Shown here: piece by piece, positions 8,734 through 16,794 of the stretch
How the letters are laid out: every line of letters begins with the position of its first letter
How positions within the stretch are numbered: position 1 is the stretch's first letter
DNA from: Maioricimonas rarisocia
GTDB taxonomy: Bacteria; Planctomycetota; Planctomycetia; Planctomycetales; Planctomycetaceae
Assembly: GCF_007747795.1 (NCBI RefSeq)
Contig: NZ_CP036275.1
Coordinates: 1,750,501-1,814,500, forward strand
DNA length: 64,000 bases
Reading direction: 5' to 3'
Made by a program: the position numbers and the translations under genes
Notes under the pieces: model-generated
Told to the model about the DNA's origin: nothing
The model's database searches: none
The model's input: only the letters and a program-made list of their open reading frames with translations

Positions 8734-8767
8734 GAGATCGTCCCTCCCGGGGCGGTCTCTTTTTTTT
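8734..8767 (+). terminator. Rho-independent terminator after the arsR-type gene
   Basis: An 11-bp stem with two G-T pairs (8734-8744 with 8749-8759) closes a 4-nt loop and is followed directly by eight T residues (8760-8767). It separates the regulator from carA, which starts 55 bases later. Confidence 0.92.
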
Positions 8768-8822
8768 GCGCCGTGCCTTTGCTACAAGGTGGCCGCATCC
8801 ACAGAATTCAGGTCGAAAAACG

Positions 8823-9968
8823 ATGAGACGACCGGCGAAACTCGCTCTGGCAGATGGGACCGTTTTCGAGGGAACCGCCTTCGGTGCTGAAGGCGAGGTC
8901 TATGGGGAGGTTGTGTTCAACACGAGCATGACCGGCTACCAGGAGATCCTCACCGACCCCTCGTACAACGGTCAGATCGTGACGATGACCTACCCGCTGA
9001 TCGGGAACTACGGCATCAACTCCGGCGATGCCGAGAGTGGCCGGGTGGCCCTGCGGGGATTCGTCGTTCGTGAACTTTGCGAAGAGCCGAGTAACTACCG
9101 CTCGGAACAGACGCTGGACGAGTACCTCCGCGCCGCGGGAGTGATCGGGTTGCAGGGGATCGACACCCGGGCCCTGGTTCGCCGCATCCGCGTTCATGGC
9201 GCGATGACCGGCGTGCTTTCGACGACGGATCTCGACGACTCTTCACTGGTCCGCAAGGCGCAGGAGAGTCCGCAACTGGTTGGCCACGACCTGGTTCGCG
9301 ACGTCATGCCCGATTCGTCGCAGGAGTGGGCCGAACCTCTGTCGGACTTCTTCCACTACCCGGTCACGCCGCCCGCCTGGTCCGGTGCTGCCGACAGCAG
9401 TGATGAACCGCATGTGGTGGCGATCGACTTCGGCATGAAGTGGAACATCCCCAGGCACCTGCGGGACATGGGGTGCCGGGTGACCGTCGTGCCGGGAACG
9501 CTGGGTGCGGACGAGATCCTCGCTCACAACCCGGACGGCATCTTCCTGTCCAACGGTCCCGGGGATCCGCGGCCGCTTGAGTACGCGATCCGGACAATCC
9601 AGGAACTGGTGGAACAGAAGCCGGTCTTCGGGATCTGTCTGGGCGTGCAGTTGCTCGGGCTCGCCATGGGAGGCGAGATCTTCAAGCTGAAGTTCGGGCA
9701 TCGCGGTGCGAACCAGCCGGTGCTCGACAAGCGGACCGGCAAGGTCGAGATCACGACCCAGAACCACGGCTTCGCTCTGTCGGCCGACTCGCTTCCCGAC
9801 AATGTCGAAGTGACGCACCTGAATCTCAACGACAACACCGTCGAAGGGATCCGGCACAAGGAGCGGCCTGTCTTCGGAGTCCAGTACCACCCCGAAGCGT
9901 CCGCCGGTCCGCACGACAGCCACTATCTCTTCGGCGAGTTCCGAAATCTGCTGCAGCCGGTGACGTAA
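8823..9968 (+). CDS. carA: Carbamoyl-phosphate synthase small (glutaminase) subunit
   Basis: CarA hydrolyses glutamine and channels ammonia to CarB for carbamoyl phosphate, used in pyrimidine and arginine synthesis. The 381-residue product has the N-terminal CarA domain (FNTSMTGYQEILTDPSYNGQ) and a C-terminal class I glutamine amidotransferase domain. The nucleophile is Cys272 in GICLGVQLLG, with SNGPGDP forming the oxyanion region and the catalytic His/Glu in YHPEAS. The ATG at 8823 begins at the conserved N-terminus; an upstream start would overlap the terminator. Length is typical. carB is not in the window; the next gene, ndk, begins 54 bases downstream and also serves nucleotide metabolism. 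Confidence 0.97.
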   Translation: MRRPAKLALADGTVFEGTAFGAEGEVYGEVVFNTSMTGYQEILTDPSYNGQIVTMTYPLIGNYGINSGDAESGRVALRGFVVRELCEEPSNYRSEQTLDEYLRAAGVIGLQGIDTRALVRRIRVHGAMTGVLSTTDLDDSSLVRKAQESPQLVGHDLVRDVMPDSSQEWAEPLSDFFHYPVTPPAWSGAADSSDEPHVVAIDFGMKWNIPRHLRDMGCRVTVVPGTLGADEILAHNPDGIFLSNGPGDPRPLEYAIRTIQELVEQKPVFGICLGVQLLGLAMGGEIFKLKFGHRGANQPVLDKRTGKVEITTQNHGFALSADSLPDNVEVTHLNLNDNTVEGIRHKERPVFGVQYHPEASAGPHDSHYLFGEFRNLLQPVT

Positions 9969-10022
9969 GGCCGGTGCTGCGGCACCCGCGGCATCCGTTC
10001 CCCATCGAGCTCTGGAGAAATC

Positions 10023-10490
10023 ATGGCGGCTGAGCGTACGCTGATTCTGTTCAAGCCAGATGCCGTTCAGCGGCGTCTGTGCGGGCGTCTGCTGACGCGT
10101 ATTGAAGAGCGTGGTCTGAAGATCGTCGGACTCAAGATGCTCCAGGTGACGCCGGAACTCTCCCGCGAGCACTACGCCGAGCATGTCGAGAAGCCGTTCT
10201 ACCCGCAGCTCGAAGAGTTCATCACGTCCGCACCGGTCATCGCCCTGTGTGTCGAAGGGCCCGAGGCGATTCAGGTGATGCGGGGCATGATGGGCAAGAC
10301 GAACGGCCGCGAGTCGGCCCCCGGGACGATTCGGGGAGACTACGGAGTCTCGCGTCAGATGAACCTGATCCACGGCAGCGACGGTCCGGAAGCGGCTGCC
10401 CGCGAGATCGGCATCTACTTCTCGGACAGCGAGCTGTTCGATTACGACCCGACGCTCGCTCCCTGGACCTGTGCCGACGACGAGCTCTGA
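10023..10490 (+). CDS. ndk: Nucleoside diphosphate kinase
   Basis: This enzyme moves the gamma phosphate from ATP to nucleoside diphosphates through a phosphohistidine. The 155-residue product begins ERTLILFKPDAVQR, contains RGMMGKTNG and GTIRGDYG, and carries the active-site His117 in NLIHGSDGPEAA. Length is slightly above the 140-150 usual for bacteria because of a short C-terminal extension. The ATG at 10023 follows CTGGAGAAATC, which offers GGAG about seven bases upstream. It lies 54 bases after carA in the same orientation and is probably co-transcribed. A GC-rich stem-loop follows before the convergent thioredoxin-like gene. Confidence 0.97.
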   Translation: MAAERTLILFKPDAVQRRLCGRLLTRIEERGLKIVGLKMLQVTPELSREHYAEHVEKPFYPQLEEFITSAPVIALCVEGPEAIQVMRGMMGKTNGRESAPGTIRGDYGVSRQMNLIHGSDGPEAAAREIGIYFSDSELFDYDPTLAPWTCADDEL

Positions 10491-10527
10491 GGCCACATTT
10501 CGTCAGACCCGAGTTCCATCGCCGTAA

Positions 10528-10550
10528 CCGGCGGGCGATCGGCCCGCCGG
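10528..10550. terminator. GC-rich stem-loop between convergent genes
   Basis: CCGGCGGG (10528-10535) pairs perfectly with CCCGCCGG (10543-10550) around a 7-nt loop. It lies between the ends of ndk and the convergent thioredoxin-like gene. No clear T tract follows, so termination is inferred from position. Confidence 0.55.
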
Positions 10551-10563
10551 CGGTGTTGTCGAC

Positions 10564-11445
10564 TCAGCGGATGACCGACTCGATCTGATCGACATCCAGC
10601 ACGACGCGCGTGCGGATGTAGCGGTCCGGGTTTTCCTTGAACGTCTTGCGGTTCTCGTCGCTGACGAACAGATACAGCTCGTCGTCGTAGAACGCACCGA
10701 ACCGTGTGCTGCCCGGGACGGCCCGGTCGGTCTGCCAGACGATGATCGGGTCACAGCCGAGGAACCGCGGAGCGAATCGCTCGGGATCCTCGTCGAAGCT
10801 TTCCAGTGCTTCGTCCGACGAGAGGTGGTAGATCTGGCCGCGATGCTCGGTCGTGAACTGCGGGCTCCCCTTGATCCACCGTCGCTGCTTCAGCAGGGCC
10901 ACCGGGCAGAAGCCATCGAGGACCGGCTCGGTGCGCGACTCGCTGGTCACTTTCGCCTTGGGGGCTTCTTCGTCGTTCTGCGGGACGGCAGCGATGGGAG
11001 TTTTCGGCTCTTCCGGTCGGCGTGAGGCGAGCAGGTCGTGATATCGCGTCGAGGCGCGGGCGACCGAGCTGGCGTACTCGCTGGCCGGGCGGTAGCCGGT
11101 CGACTGCATCAGCCGCTTGCCGTCCGGTTCGATGAACAGGTCGGTCGGCAGGGAGGTCACGCCGAAGCGGGCTGCCAGCTTGGGCTGCTTGTCGACGTTC
11201 ACCACGACCGCGACGACGCTCGAGCTGATCTGTTCCTTGACGCGCGCGGTATGCAGAACGTTCCGTTCCATCTGGCGACAGGGGCCGCACCAGTCGGCAC
11301 CGAAGTGAATGAGCATCGGCCGCTGGAGTTCCTCGGCCCGTTTGCGGGCCGCGTCGAAGTCGGTCATCCAGACGTCGTCGGCGGCCTGAGCGGTCGCACA
11401 GAGCAGCAGCAGGACCGCGGGGCCGGCCCAACGTTTGTATCGCAT
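10564..11445 (-). CDS. Secreted thioredoxin-like protein with C-terminal YHS-like domain
   Basis: The 293-residue product starts with a signal peptide (about residues 1-21, ending AQA). A thioredoxin domain follows with an intact WCGPC redox motif (W52, C53, C56) and the cis-proline in TSLPTDLF. After a charged linker, residues from about 178 resemble a YHS domain (DGFCPVALLKQRRWIKG, then FDEDPERFAPRF). YHS domains often bind metal. The protein is likely periplasmic and redox-active, perhaps linking disulfide chemistry to metal handling. The ATG at 11445 gives a complete signal peptide. No obvious partner lies beside it. Confidence 0.85.
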   Translation of the reverse strand: MRYKRWAGPAVLLLLCATAQAADDVWMTDFDAARKRAEELQRPMLIHFGADWCGPCRQMERNVLHTARVKEQISSSVVAVVVNVDKQPKLAARFGVTSLPTDLFIEPDGKRLMQSTGYRPASEYASSVARASTRYHDLLASRRPEEPKTPIAAVPQNDEEAPKAKVTSESRTEPVLDGFCPVALLKQRRWIKGSPQFTTEHRGQIYHLSSDEALESFDEDPERFAPRFLGCDPIIVWQTDRAVPGSTRFGAFYDDELYLFVSDENRKTFKENPDRYIRTRVVLDVDQIESVIR

Positions 11446-11711
11446 CGCATCACCTCGAGGCTGCGCGAGCCGGAGCGCTCGTGCCGTCGTCGGGGCTTCG
11501 CGAGTCGCTGCTCCCGGACAGGCGGGTGAACGTCAATCCGCTCGCTGGTCCTCTTCTGCGTATCGGCGAGCGATGACGGCCGGAGTGTGGCCGAACGTAC
11601 AGATCGATCCGGCACGGTCCCCGCACGTGGTGGTTGTGACGATTGCGACGTTGGGTGAATGGCAATTCGGATCGCGCAGTGGCGCGGTTCGATGTCCACG
11701 GCGGGCGACCA

Positions 11712-12389
11712 TCAGTCGGAGGTGGGCGGCGGAACGACGAAGCTCTCGATTCCGCGGGCGTAGAAGTCGTTAGTCTGGGAAGGCGGGGTGTACTCTGAGC
11801 CGCGGCAGCGGGCGACCGGCAGACCGGCCTGCTCGAGAAAGCGGGCGAGCAGGGCGTGGCCACATTCGGTCAGCACCGATTCGGGATGAAACTGCACACC
11901 CCAGATCGGTTTCATGCGATGCTCGACGGCCATGATGATGCCGTCTCTGGTACGGGCGGTGACGCGAAGTTCGTCCGGCAACGAAGCTTCTTCCAGGACC
12001 AGCGAGTGGTATCGCATCGCCCGGAACGGGTTCGGAAAGTGTGCGAGCAGCCCCCTGCGGTCGTGGAAGACGTCCGACGTGCGTCCGTGCATCGGTTCTT
12101 CTGCGCGGACAACTCGTCCGCCAGAGGCGACGCCGATTGCCTGGTGTCCCAGGCAGACGCCAAGGGTCGGCACGTCGGCTCCGAGCTGCTGCACGACGTC
12201 GACCGAGATGCCGGCTTCGGCTGGCGTGCAGGGGCCGGGGGAGAGAACAATTGCTGCCGGTTTCAGGTCGGCCAGCTGTGTGACGGTGACAGCGTCACTG
12301 CGGACGACGTGCGTCTCCTGGCCCAGCTCCTCGAGATACCGGGCCAGGTTGAAGACGAAGCTGTCGTAGTTGTCGATCAGGACGATCAT
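11712..12389 (-). CDS. pabA: Aminodeoxychorismate/anthranilate synthase glutamine amidotransferase
   Basis: This subunit supplies ammonia from glutamine to PabB. The 225-residue class I amidotransferase shows LIDNYDSFVFNLARYL at the N-terminus, the oxyanion loop LSPGPCTPAEAG, the nucleophile Cys79 in GVCLGHQAIG, and the catalytic GVQFHPESVLTECG. It overlaps the pabB stop by 4 bp (ATGA), implying translational coupling. PabA and TrpG cannot be separated by sequence here; the adjacent PabB-like partner and dihydropteroate-synthase-like protein favour p-aminobenzoate. About 25 C-terminal residues after the catalytic region are poorly conserved. It is the last gene in the operon. Confidence 0.93.
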   Translation of the reverse strand: MIVLIDNYDSFVFNLARYLEELGQETHVVRSDAVTVTQLADLKPAAIVLSPGPCTPAEAGISVDVVQQLGADVPTLGVCLGHQAIGVASGGRVVRAEEPMHGRTSDVFHDRRGLLAHFPNPFRAMRYHSLVLEEASLPDELRVTARTRDGIIMAVEHRMKPIWGVQFHPESVLTECGHALLARFLEQAGLPVARCRGSEYTPPSQTNDFYARGIESFVVPPPTSD

Positions 12390-13804
12390 CGGCGTGACTC
12401 CGCACGAGCCGCCGCGAGAGTCCGCAACATGCCGCGGGCCTTGGTGAGGGTTTCTTCGTATTCGGATTCGGGGTCGGACTGCACGATGACGCCCCCTCCG
12501 ACAGGGAACTGCAGCCAGCCGCCGCGCTGAGTGATCGTGCGGATGAGAATGCTGCTGTCAGCCCGTCCGTCGAAGCCGCAGTAAAACAGGCTGCCGCAGT
12601 ACGCGCCGCGGGCCACCTGTTCCAGTTCGGTGATGATCTCCATGGCGCGGATCTTGGGCGCTCCGGTGATCGATCCGCCGGGAAACGTCGCCTGCAGCAG
12701 ATCCCAGAAATCGTGCCCGGGGCGGAGCCGGCCGCGGACTTCGGAGACCAGGTGCTGGACGGTTTCGTACGTTTCGACGACGCAGAGCTGAGGCACCTCA
12801 ATGGTACCCGGCAGGCAGACACGTGAGAGATCGTTACGGAGCAGGTCGACGATCATCGTGTTTTCGGCCCGGTCCTTCTCGCTTTCTCGGAGAGCGTCGC
12901 GGGTATACAGATCCGCTTCGGGCCGGCTGCGTCGACCGCGTGTCCCCTTGATGGGGCGCGTGGAGACAACGTCCTCTTCGACCTGCAGGAATCGTTCCGG
13001 CGAAGCGCTGATGACGGCCCAGTCGTCGCAGGCGAAGTAGCCCGCGAACGGCGCAGGGTTCTGTCGTCGCGACTGCAGGTACAGTTCGACCGGACTGACA
13101 GGAGCGGGTGCCGTCAGCCGCTGTGAGAGATTCGCCTGAAAGATGTCGCCGGCCCGGATGTATTCGATGACCCGCTCGACCGTGGCGAGGTATTTGTCCC
13201 GCGTGAAGTTGCTGGTGACGCCGTCCACATCGGGAAGCGGATGCAATGGGGCCTGGAGGCGGACTGGTGCTGAAGTTGCTGCAGCCGGCACGCTCCGGCC
13301 GGACAGACGTTTCTGCACGTCGCCGATTCGTTGCCTGGCACGGCGGTCTCTCGCAGACAGATCGGTTTCGGGCCAGCCATGCGCGATGATCCAGGCCTGT
13401 CCGGAAAAATGATCCCAGGCCAGCACCCAGTCGTAGAGGCCCACGCAGAGGTGCGGCAGGGCGAACTCGTCATGAGCGGGGGAGGGGAGTCGTTCCCAGG
13501 CTCCGCCGAGTTCGTAGCCCAGCAGGCCGGCGGCTCCTCCCTGGAACGGCGGCAGGTCGGGAACGGTCGTCGCCGCAAACTGCTTCGTCAACTCCCGGAG
13601 GCGCGCAAACGGATCGTCGCCGAACCGGACCGACTCCAGCTGCACGATCTCCCAGGGATCGGCCGTCAGAAACGAGTAACGGCCGCGCGGCTCCTCCCGG
13701 GCAGCGCTGTCGAGCAGCAACAGGCCGGGCTGATCTGCGAAGGCCAGCAGAGCCTCGCCGACATCCGGGACGGAGGTCAGAGGTTGGACGAGTGGGAAGG
13801 TCAT
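12386..13804 (-). CDS. pabB: Aminodeoxychorismate synthase component I
   Basis: PabB aminates chorismate to 4-amino-4-deoxychorismate on the way to p-aminobenzoate. The 472-residue product has the chorismate-binding domain hallmarks: IRAGDIFQANLSQR, PIKGTRGR, AENTMIVDLLRNDLSRVC, and GGSITGAPKIRAMEII. The N-terminal domain carries the plausible DSAA and YSFLTADP segments. The ATG at 13804 is chosen because it overlaps the upstream stop by 4 bp and starts a typical N-terminus; the frame stays open much further upstream, antisense-like within the neighbouring gene. PIKGT favours PabB over anthranilate synthase. No pabC (lyase) homologue is seen in the window. Confidence 0.93.
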   Translation of the reverse strand: MTFPLVQPLTSVPDVGEALLAFADQPGLLLLDSAAREEPRGRYSFLTADPWEIVQLESVRFGDDPFARLRELTKQFAATTVPDLPPFQGGAAGLLGYELGGAWERLPSPAHDEFALPHLCVGLYDWVLAWDHFSGQAWIIAHGWPETDLSARDRRARQRIGDVQKRLSGRSVPAAATSAPVRLQAPLHPLPDVDGVTSNFTRDKYLATVERVIEYIRAGDIFQANLSQRLTAPAPVSPVELYLQSRRQNPAPFAGYFACDDWAVISASPERFLQVEEDVVSTRPIKGTRGRRSRPEADLYTRDALRESEKDRAENTMIVDLLRNDLSRVCLPGTIEVPQLCVVETYETVQHLVSEVRGRLRPGHDFWDLLQATFPGGSITGAPKIRAMEIITELEQVARGAYCGSLFYCGFDGRADSSILIRTITQRGGWLQFPVGGGVIVQSDPESEYEETLTKARGMLRTLAAARAESRR

Positions 13805-15276
13805 TCGTCGGACTTGTCGCGGCGGTGGCGGCGCTCGAGGGCACTCGCTTCGGGAATCGTCAGAAAGCCCCACTGCAGGGCCTGGTCCTGCTGGTACTGC
13901 TTGCCGAGGGTCAAAGCAGTGACGGCTTTGGAGAGTTCGTAGCCCAGGTAGAACGCATGGGAGGCATCGAGCGGACCACTCTGGCTGACGAACTCGTCGA
14001 ACAGCTCGAACGCATCGCGGCCACGCCAGTAGCCGTCCCGGTTCATGACGTGGATCTGGCCCCCTTCGACGAAGATGCGATAGTTGGGATCCTTCAGACT
14101 GGCGGCCAGCTTCGTGAGCGTCTCCTCGCCAAACTCCTTCAGCTTCGGGTCGCGGAGGATGACCAGTTGCGGGTCGACGTGCTTGGGGAGGGTCCGGTTG
14201 TCGATGGCATGTTTGACCAGGCGGCGGGCGAGGTCGAACTCTTTGACCGACGTGCGGGCCCAGTTGATCACCTCGGTCGTCAGCACGCTGCGGATGCCGA
14301 GTTCCTGGCAGATGGCGGCCAGCAGCATGTTCACGCCGGCACTGTCGACTTCGACCATCTCGGAGATATTCCCGACGCCCATCATGACGGCAACGTCCGG
14401 ATGTCGCCGCGCGACGTCGTAGTAGCGGGCGAGCGAGCGGGCGAAACCGAAGCCGATCGGTTCGATGATCGGGTCGACGCGAAAGGGGCATCCGGCGGCT
14501 GACAATGCTTCCATAGTTGCGTCGAGGGAATCGAGATTGTCCGGCGTGTCGGGAATGGCGACCACTTCCACGCCCAGCTTCGGCAGCCAGTCGCGATTGC
14601 TGGCGTTGCCGCTGAGGACCAGTTCGGCCCCGGCGGTGACAGCCGCTTGCACCTCATGGCGGTCGAAGCTGTCGATCGAAACGCGGAACCCTTCGTTGCG
14701 GAGCATCGCGACCACGTCGCCGACGCGACTCCAGCTCTCGCCCGGCAGGCAGCCGACGTCGATCAGGTCGGCACCGTCGTCGCGGTAGTGGCGGGCGATC
14801 TCGAGGATCTCCCGGTCTGAAAGCCGCGGGCAGTGATTGATCTCGGCGATGATCTCGATGTCGTAGCGATCGAGCCGGACCGGTTCCTTCTTCCCGCCAA
14901 ACCACTCGGGAAGATCGAAGATGTCTTTGGGACCGAGTTCGAAGGGGAGGGAGAACCGTTCCTCGAGCAGGCCGATGTTTCCCTGGCACCAGCCGGGAAG
15001 AATGACGCGATCGTAGTGGCCGTCGATCTCCAGCTTGCGGGCAACCCAGTCGGCGTGCATCAGGGCAGCGACGGAGATCGGCAGGACATGGACGCTCGCC
15101 TCGAAGTCGACCTGCCGGCAAACGTCGTCGACGACGTTTCTGACCGTGTTCTCCGCGAGCCGGCCGGTCAGAAAGAGAAGGCGCTGGCCGCTGGTCCCCT
15201 GGAAAGCGGGTGAATCCTTCAGCGAGGGAGCAGCAGGGGCTGTCGGTCGCGGTGCTGGATCGGTCTCGTCGGTCAT
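13801..15276 (-). CDS. Dihydropteroate-synthase-like protein with DUF6513-type N-terminus
   Basis: A 491-residue protein. Residues about 30-150 form a domain beginning RLLFLTGRLAENTVRNVV that resembles DUF6513. Residues about 150-400 look like a pterin-binding TIM barrel, with DDGADLIDVGCLPGESW and VSIDSFDRHEVQAAVTAGA recalling the IDIG and VSIDT strands of dihydropteroate synthase. Archaeal-like members occur beside tetrahydromethanopterin-linked C1 genes in methylotrophs and planctomycetes. It may join a pterin to p-aminobenzoate or a derivative, or serve a related step. It overlaps ridA upstream and pabB downstream by 4 bp each. Substrate is inferred from the operon. Confidence 0.82.
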   Translation of the reverse strand: MTDETDPAPRPTAPAAPSLKDSPAFQGTSGQRLLFLTGRLAENTVRNVVDDVCRQVDFEASVHVLPISVAALMHADWVARKLEIDGHYDRVILPGWCQGNIGLLEERFSLPFELGPKDIFDLPEWFGGKKEPVRLDRYDIEIIAEINHCPRLSDREILEIARHYRDDGADLIDVGCLPGESWSRVGDVVAMLRNEGFRVSIDSFDRHEVQAAVTAGAELVLSGNASNRDWLPKLGVEVVAIPDTPDNLDSLDATMEALSAAGCPFRVDPIIEPIGFGFARSLARYYDVARRHPDVAVMMGVGNISEMVEVDSAGVNMLLAAICQELGIRSVLTTEVINWARTSVKEFDLARRLVKHAIDNRTLPKHVDPQLVILRDPKLKEFGEETLTKLAASLKDPNYRIFVEGGQIHVMNRDGYWRGRDAFELFDEFVSQSGPLDASHAFYLGYELSKAVTALTLGKQYQQDQALQWGFLTIPEASALERRHRRDKSDE

Positions 15277-15734
15277 TCGACTTCGAACATGAACTCGATT
15301 TCGACCGACGCATCGAGCGGCAACGCGTTGACACCAACCGCAGCGCGGGCGTGTTTGCCTGCGTCGCCGAGCAGTTTTTCGAGCAGCTCGGAGGCTCCGT
15401 TGGCGACGACGGCCTGGTCGTGGAAGCTGTCGTCGCTCTGCACGAAGACTCCGATGCGGACGACCCGTTTCAGTCGCGTCAGGTCACCCTCCAGCTCGGC
15501 TCTGACGACGGACAACGCATTCAGGACGCATTGAGCGGCCGCTTCCTGTGCCTGGCTGACCGGCGTGCTGGACGGGACGCGTCCGGTGGCCAGCAGTGTC
15601 TTGCCGGTGAGCGGTAACTGTCCGCTGACCGTGACGAGGTTGCCGACCCGCACGCAGGGGACATAGGCGGCGATCGGCTTGGGGGCTTCGTGGAGGACCA
15701 GTCCCAGTTCGGCGAGCTTCGATTCGATCGACAT
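15273..15734 (-). CDS. RidA/YjgF-family protein
   Basis: A 153-residue member of the RidA superfamily, which hydrolyses reactive enamine/imine intermediates made by PLP enzymes. It begins MSIESKLAELGLVLHEAP, contains VTVSGQLPLTG, and ends with a conserved-looking segment, ARAAVGVNALPLDASVEIEF. This N-terminal phrase is typical of the YjgH-like subgroup; the active-site Arg of classical RidA is not clearly present, so enzymatic activity is uncertain. It is the first gene of the operon and overlaps the downstream dihydropteroate-synthase-like gene by 4 bp. Context suggests protection of, or a step in, p-aminobenzoate/pterin synthesis; that is an inference. Confidence 0.9.
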   Translation of the reverse strand: MSIESKLAELGLVLHEAPKPIAAYVPCVRVGNLVTVSGQLPLTGKTLLATGRVPSSTPVSQAQEAAAQCVLNALSVVRAELEGDLTRLKRVVRIGVFVQSDDSFHDQAVVANGASELLEKLLGDAGKHARAAVGVNALPLDASVEIEFMFEVE

Positions 15735-15967
15735 GACAAGTGGGCCGCATCAAGGGGGGTGACGGGCGGAAGGACGCTTCGATTCGCTGGTGGTTTCATC
15801 TTCAAATTACCGCACGTGAGGCATTCCGGCAATAACCGGAGAGCCGTCGACACGTGGCGATCGGCTTATGTGTCGGATATCATCGGCGGCGCAGGGCCCG
15901 GGCCCTCCACAATCTCATTATCCCTATCCGCAACCAACCGCGGAATCCGAGACAGGAGTTCTGAACC

Positions 15968-16738
15968 ATGCGCACGACCTATTCGCCAGCGGGCATGTTG
16001 CTGTTGTTGAGCCTGATCGCCGTCCCCGCCTTTGCCGACGATGCAGCCAAACCGGATCCGGCCGCCGTCGACGCGATCAAGGGAGTCGGCGGCAACGTGA
16101 TGGAGATTGCCCAGGACGATCCGCGGCTGGATGTGACGCTGCATCTGGCCGACAAGGACGTCACCGACGAAGTGCTCGCCCAGGTCGCGAAGCTGAACAA
16201 CGTCGTGTGGCTGAATCTGGCCGGCACGAAAATCACCGACGGCGGGCTGGCACACCTGAGCGGCATGACATCGCTGGAGAAGCTGCACCTGGAGAAGACC
16301 GGCATCACCGACGCGGGGCTGCCGCACCTGAAGGGGCTGAGCAACCTGCAGTACCTCAACCTGTACGCGACGCAGGTGAGCGACGCGGGGATTCCGCACC
16401 TGACAGAACTGAAGAGCCTGAAGCGGCTGTACCTGTGGCAGACGAAGGTGAGCGAGGAAGGGCTCAAGCAGATTCGCGAAGCGTTGCCGGAGACGGTCGT
16501 CATCGCCGGGCTGGAACTGAAGCCGGTCAAGATCGAAGAAGAGAAAAAGGAAGAAGAGAAGAAAGAGGACAAGCCGGCGGAGAAGAAGGAAGAGAAGCCT
16601 GCCGAGAAGAAAGCGGAGGAAAAGAAGGATGATAAGCCGGCTGACGACAAGAAGCCGGAAGAGAAGAAAGACGAGAAACCCGCTGAGAAGAAAGAAGAGG
16701 AAAAGCCCGCTGCCAAGGAGGAAAAGAAGGACGAGTAG
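15968..16738 (+). CDS. Secreted leucine-rich-repeat protein with Lys/Glu-rich tail
   Basis: A 256-residue product with a signal peptide ending AFA-DD near residue 24. Several leucine-rich repeats of the planctomycete type follow (NNVVWLNLAGTKITDGGLAH, SLEKLHLEKTGITDAGLPHL, NLQYLNLYATQVSDAGIPHL). From about residue 185 the chain becomes a low-complexity Lys/Glu/Pro/Ala tail with repeated EKKEEEKK and EKPAEKK units, likely disordered or helical. The protein probably binds partners outside the cytoplasm. It sits 56 bases before a sulfatase in the same direction and may be co-expressed. No enzymatic motif is seen. The ATG at 15968 gives a full signal peptide. Confidence 0.88.
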   Translation: MRTTYSPAGMLLLLSLIAVPAFADDAAKPDPAAVDAIKGVGGNVMEIAQDDPRLDVTLHLADKDVTDEVLAQVAKLNNVVWLNLAGTKITDGGLAHLSGMTSLEKLHLEKTGITDAGLPHLKGLSNLQYLNLYATQVSDAGIPHLTELKSLKRLYLWQTKVSEEGLKQIREALPETVVIAGLELKPVKIEEEKKEEEKKEDKPAEKKEEKPAEKKAEEKKDDKPADDKKPEEKKDEKPAEKKEEEKPAAKEEKKDE

Positions 16739-16794
16739 TTGCTGGTCCAGACGTGTCGCCCGTTCCCCGGAGATCCGAAGCTGTGAGGTGAGCC

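Noticed and set aside
12386-14491. 701-residue version of pabB
   Set aside because: The upstream part is another frame of the DHPS-like gene on the same strand. The ATG at 13804 with 4-bp overlap and typical PabB N-terminus is preferred.
15893-15906. 14-bp perfect palindrome AGGGCCCGGGCCCT
   Set aside because: GC-rich palindromes of this length are expected in such a genome, and it has no second copy or clear relation to a promoter.
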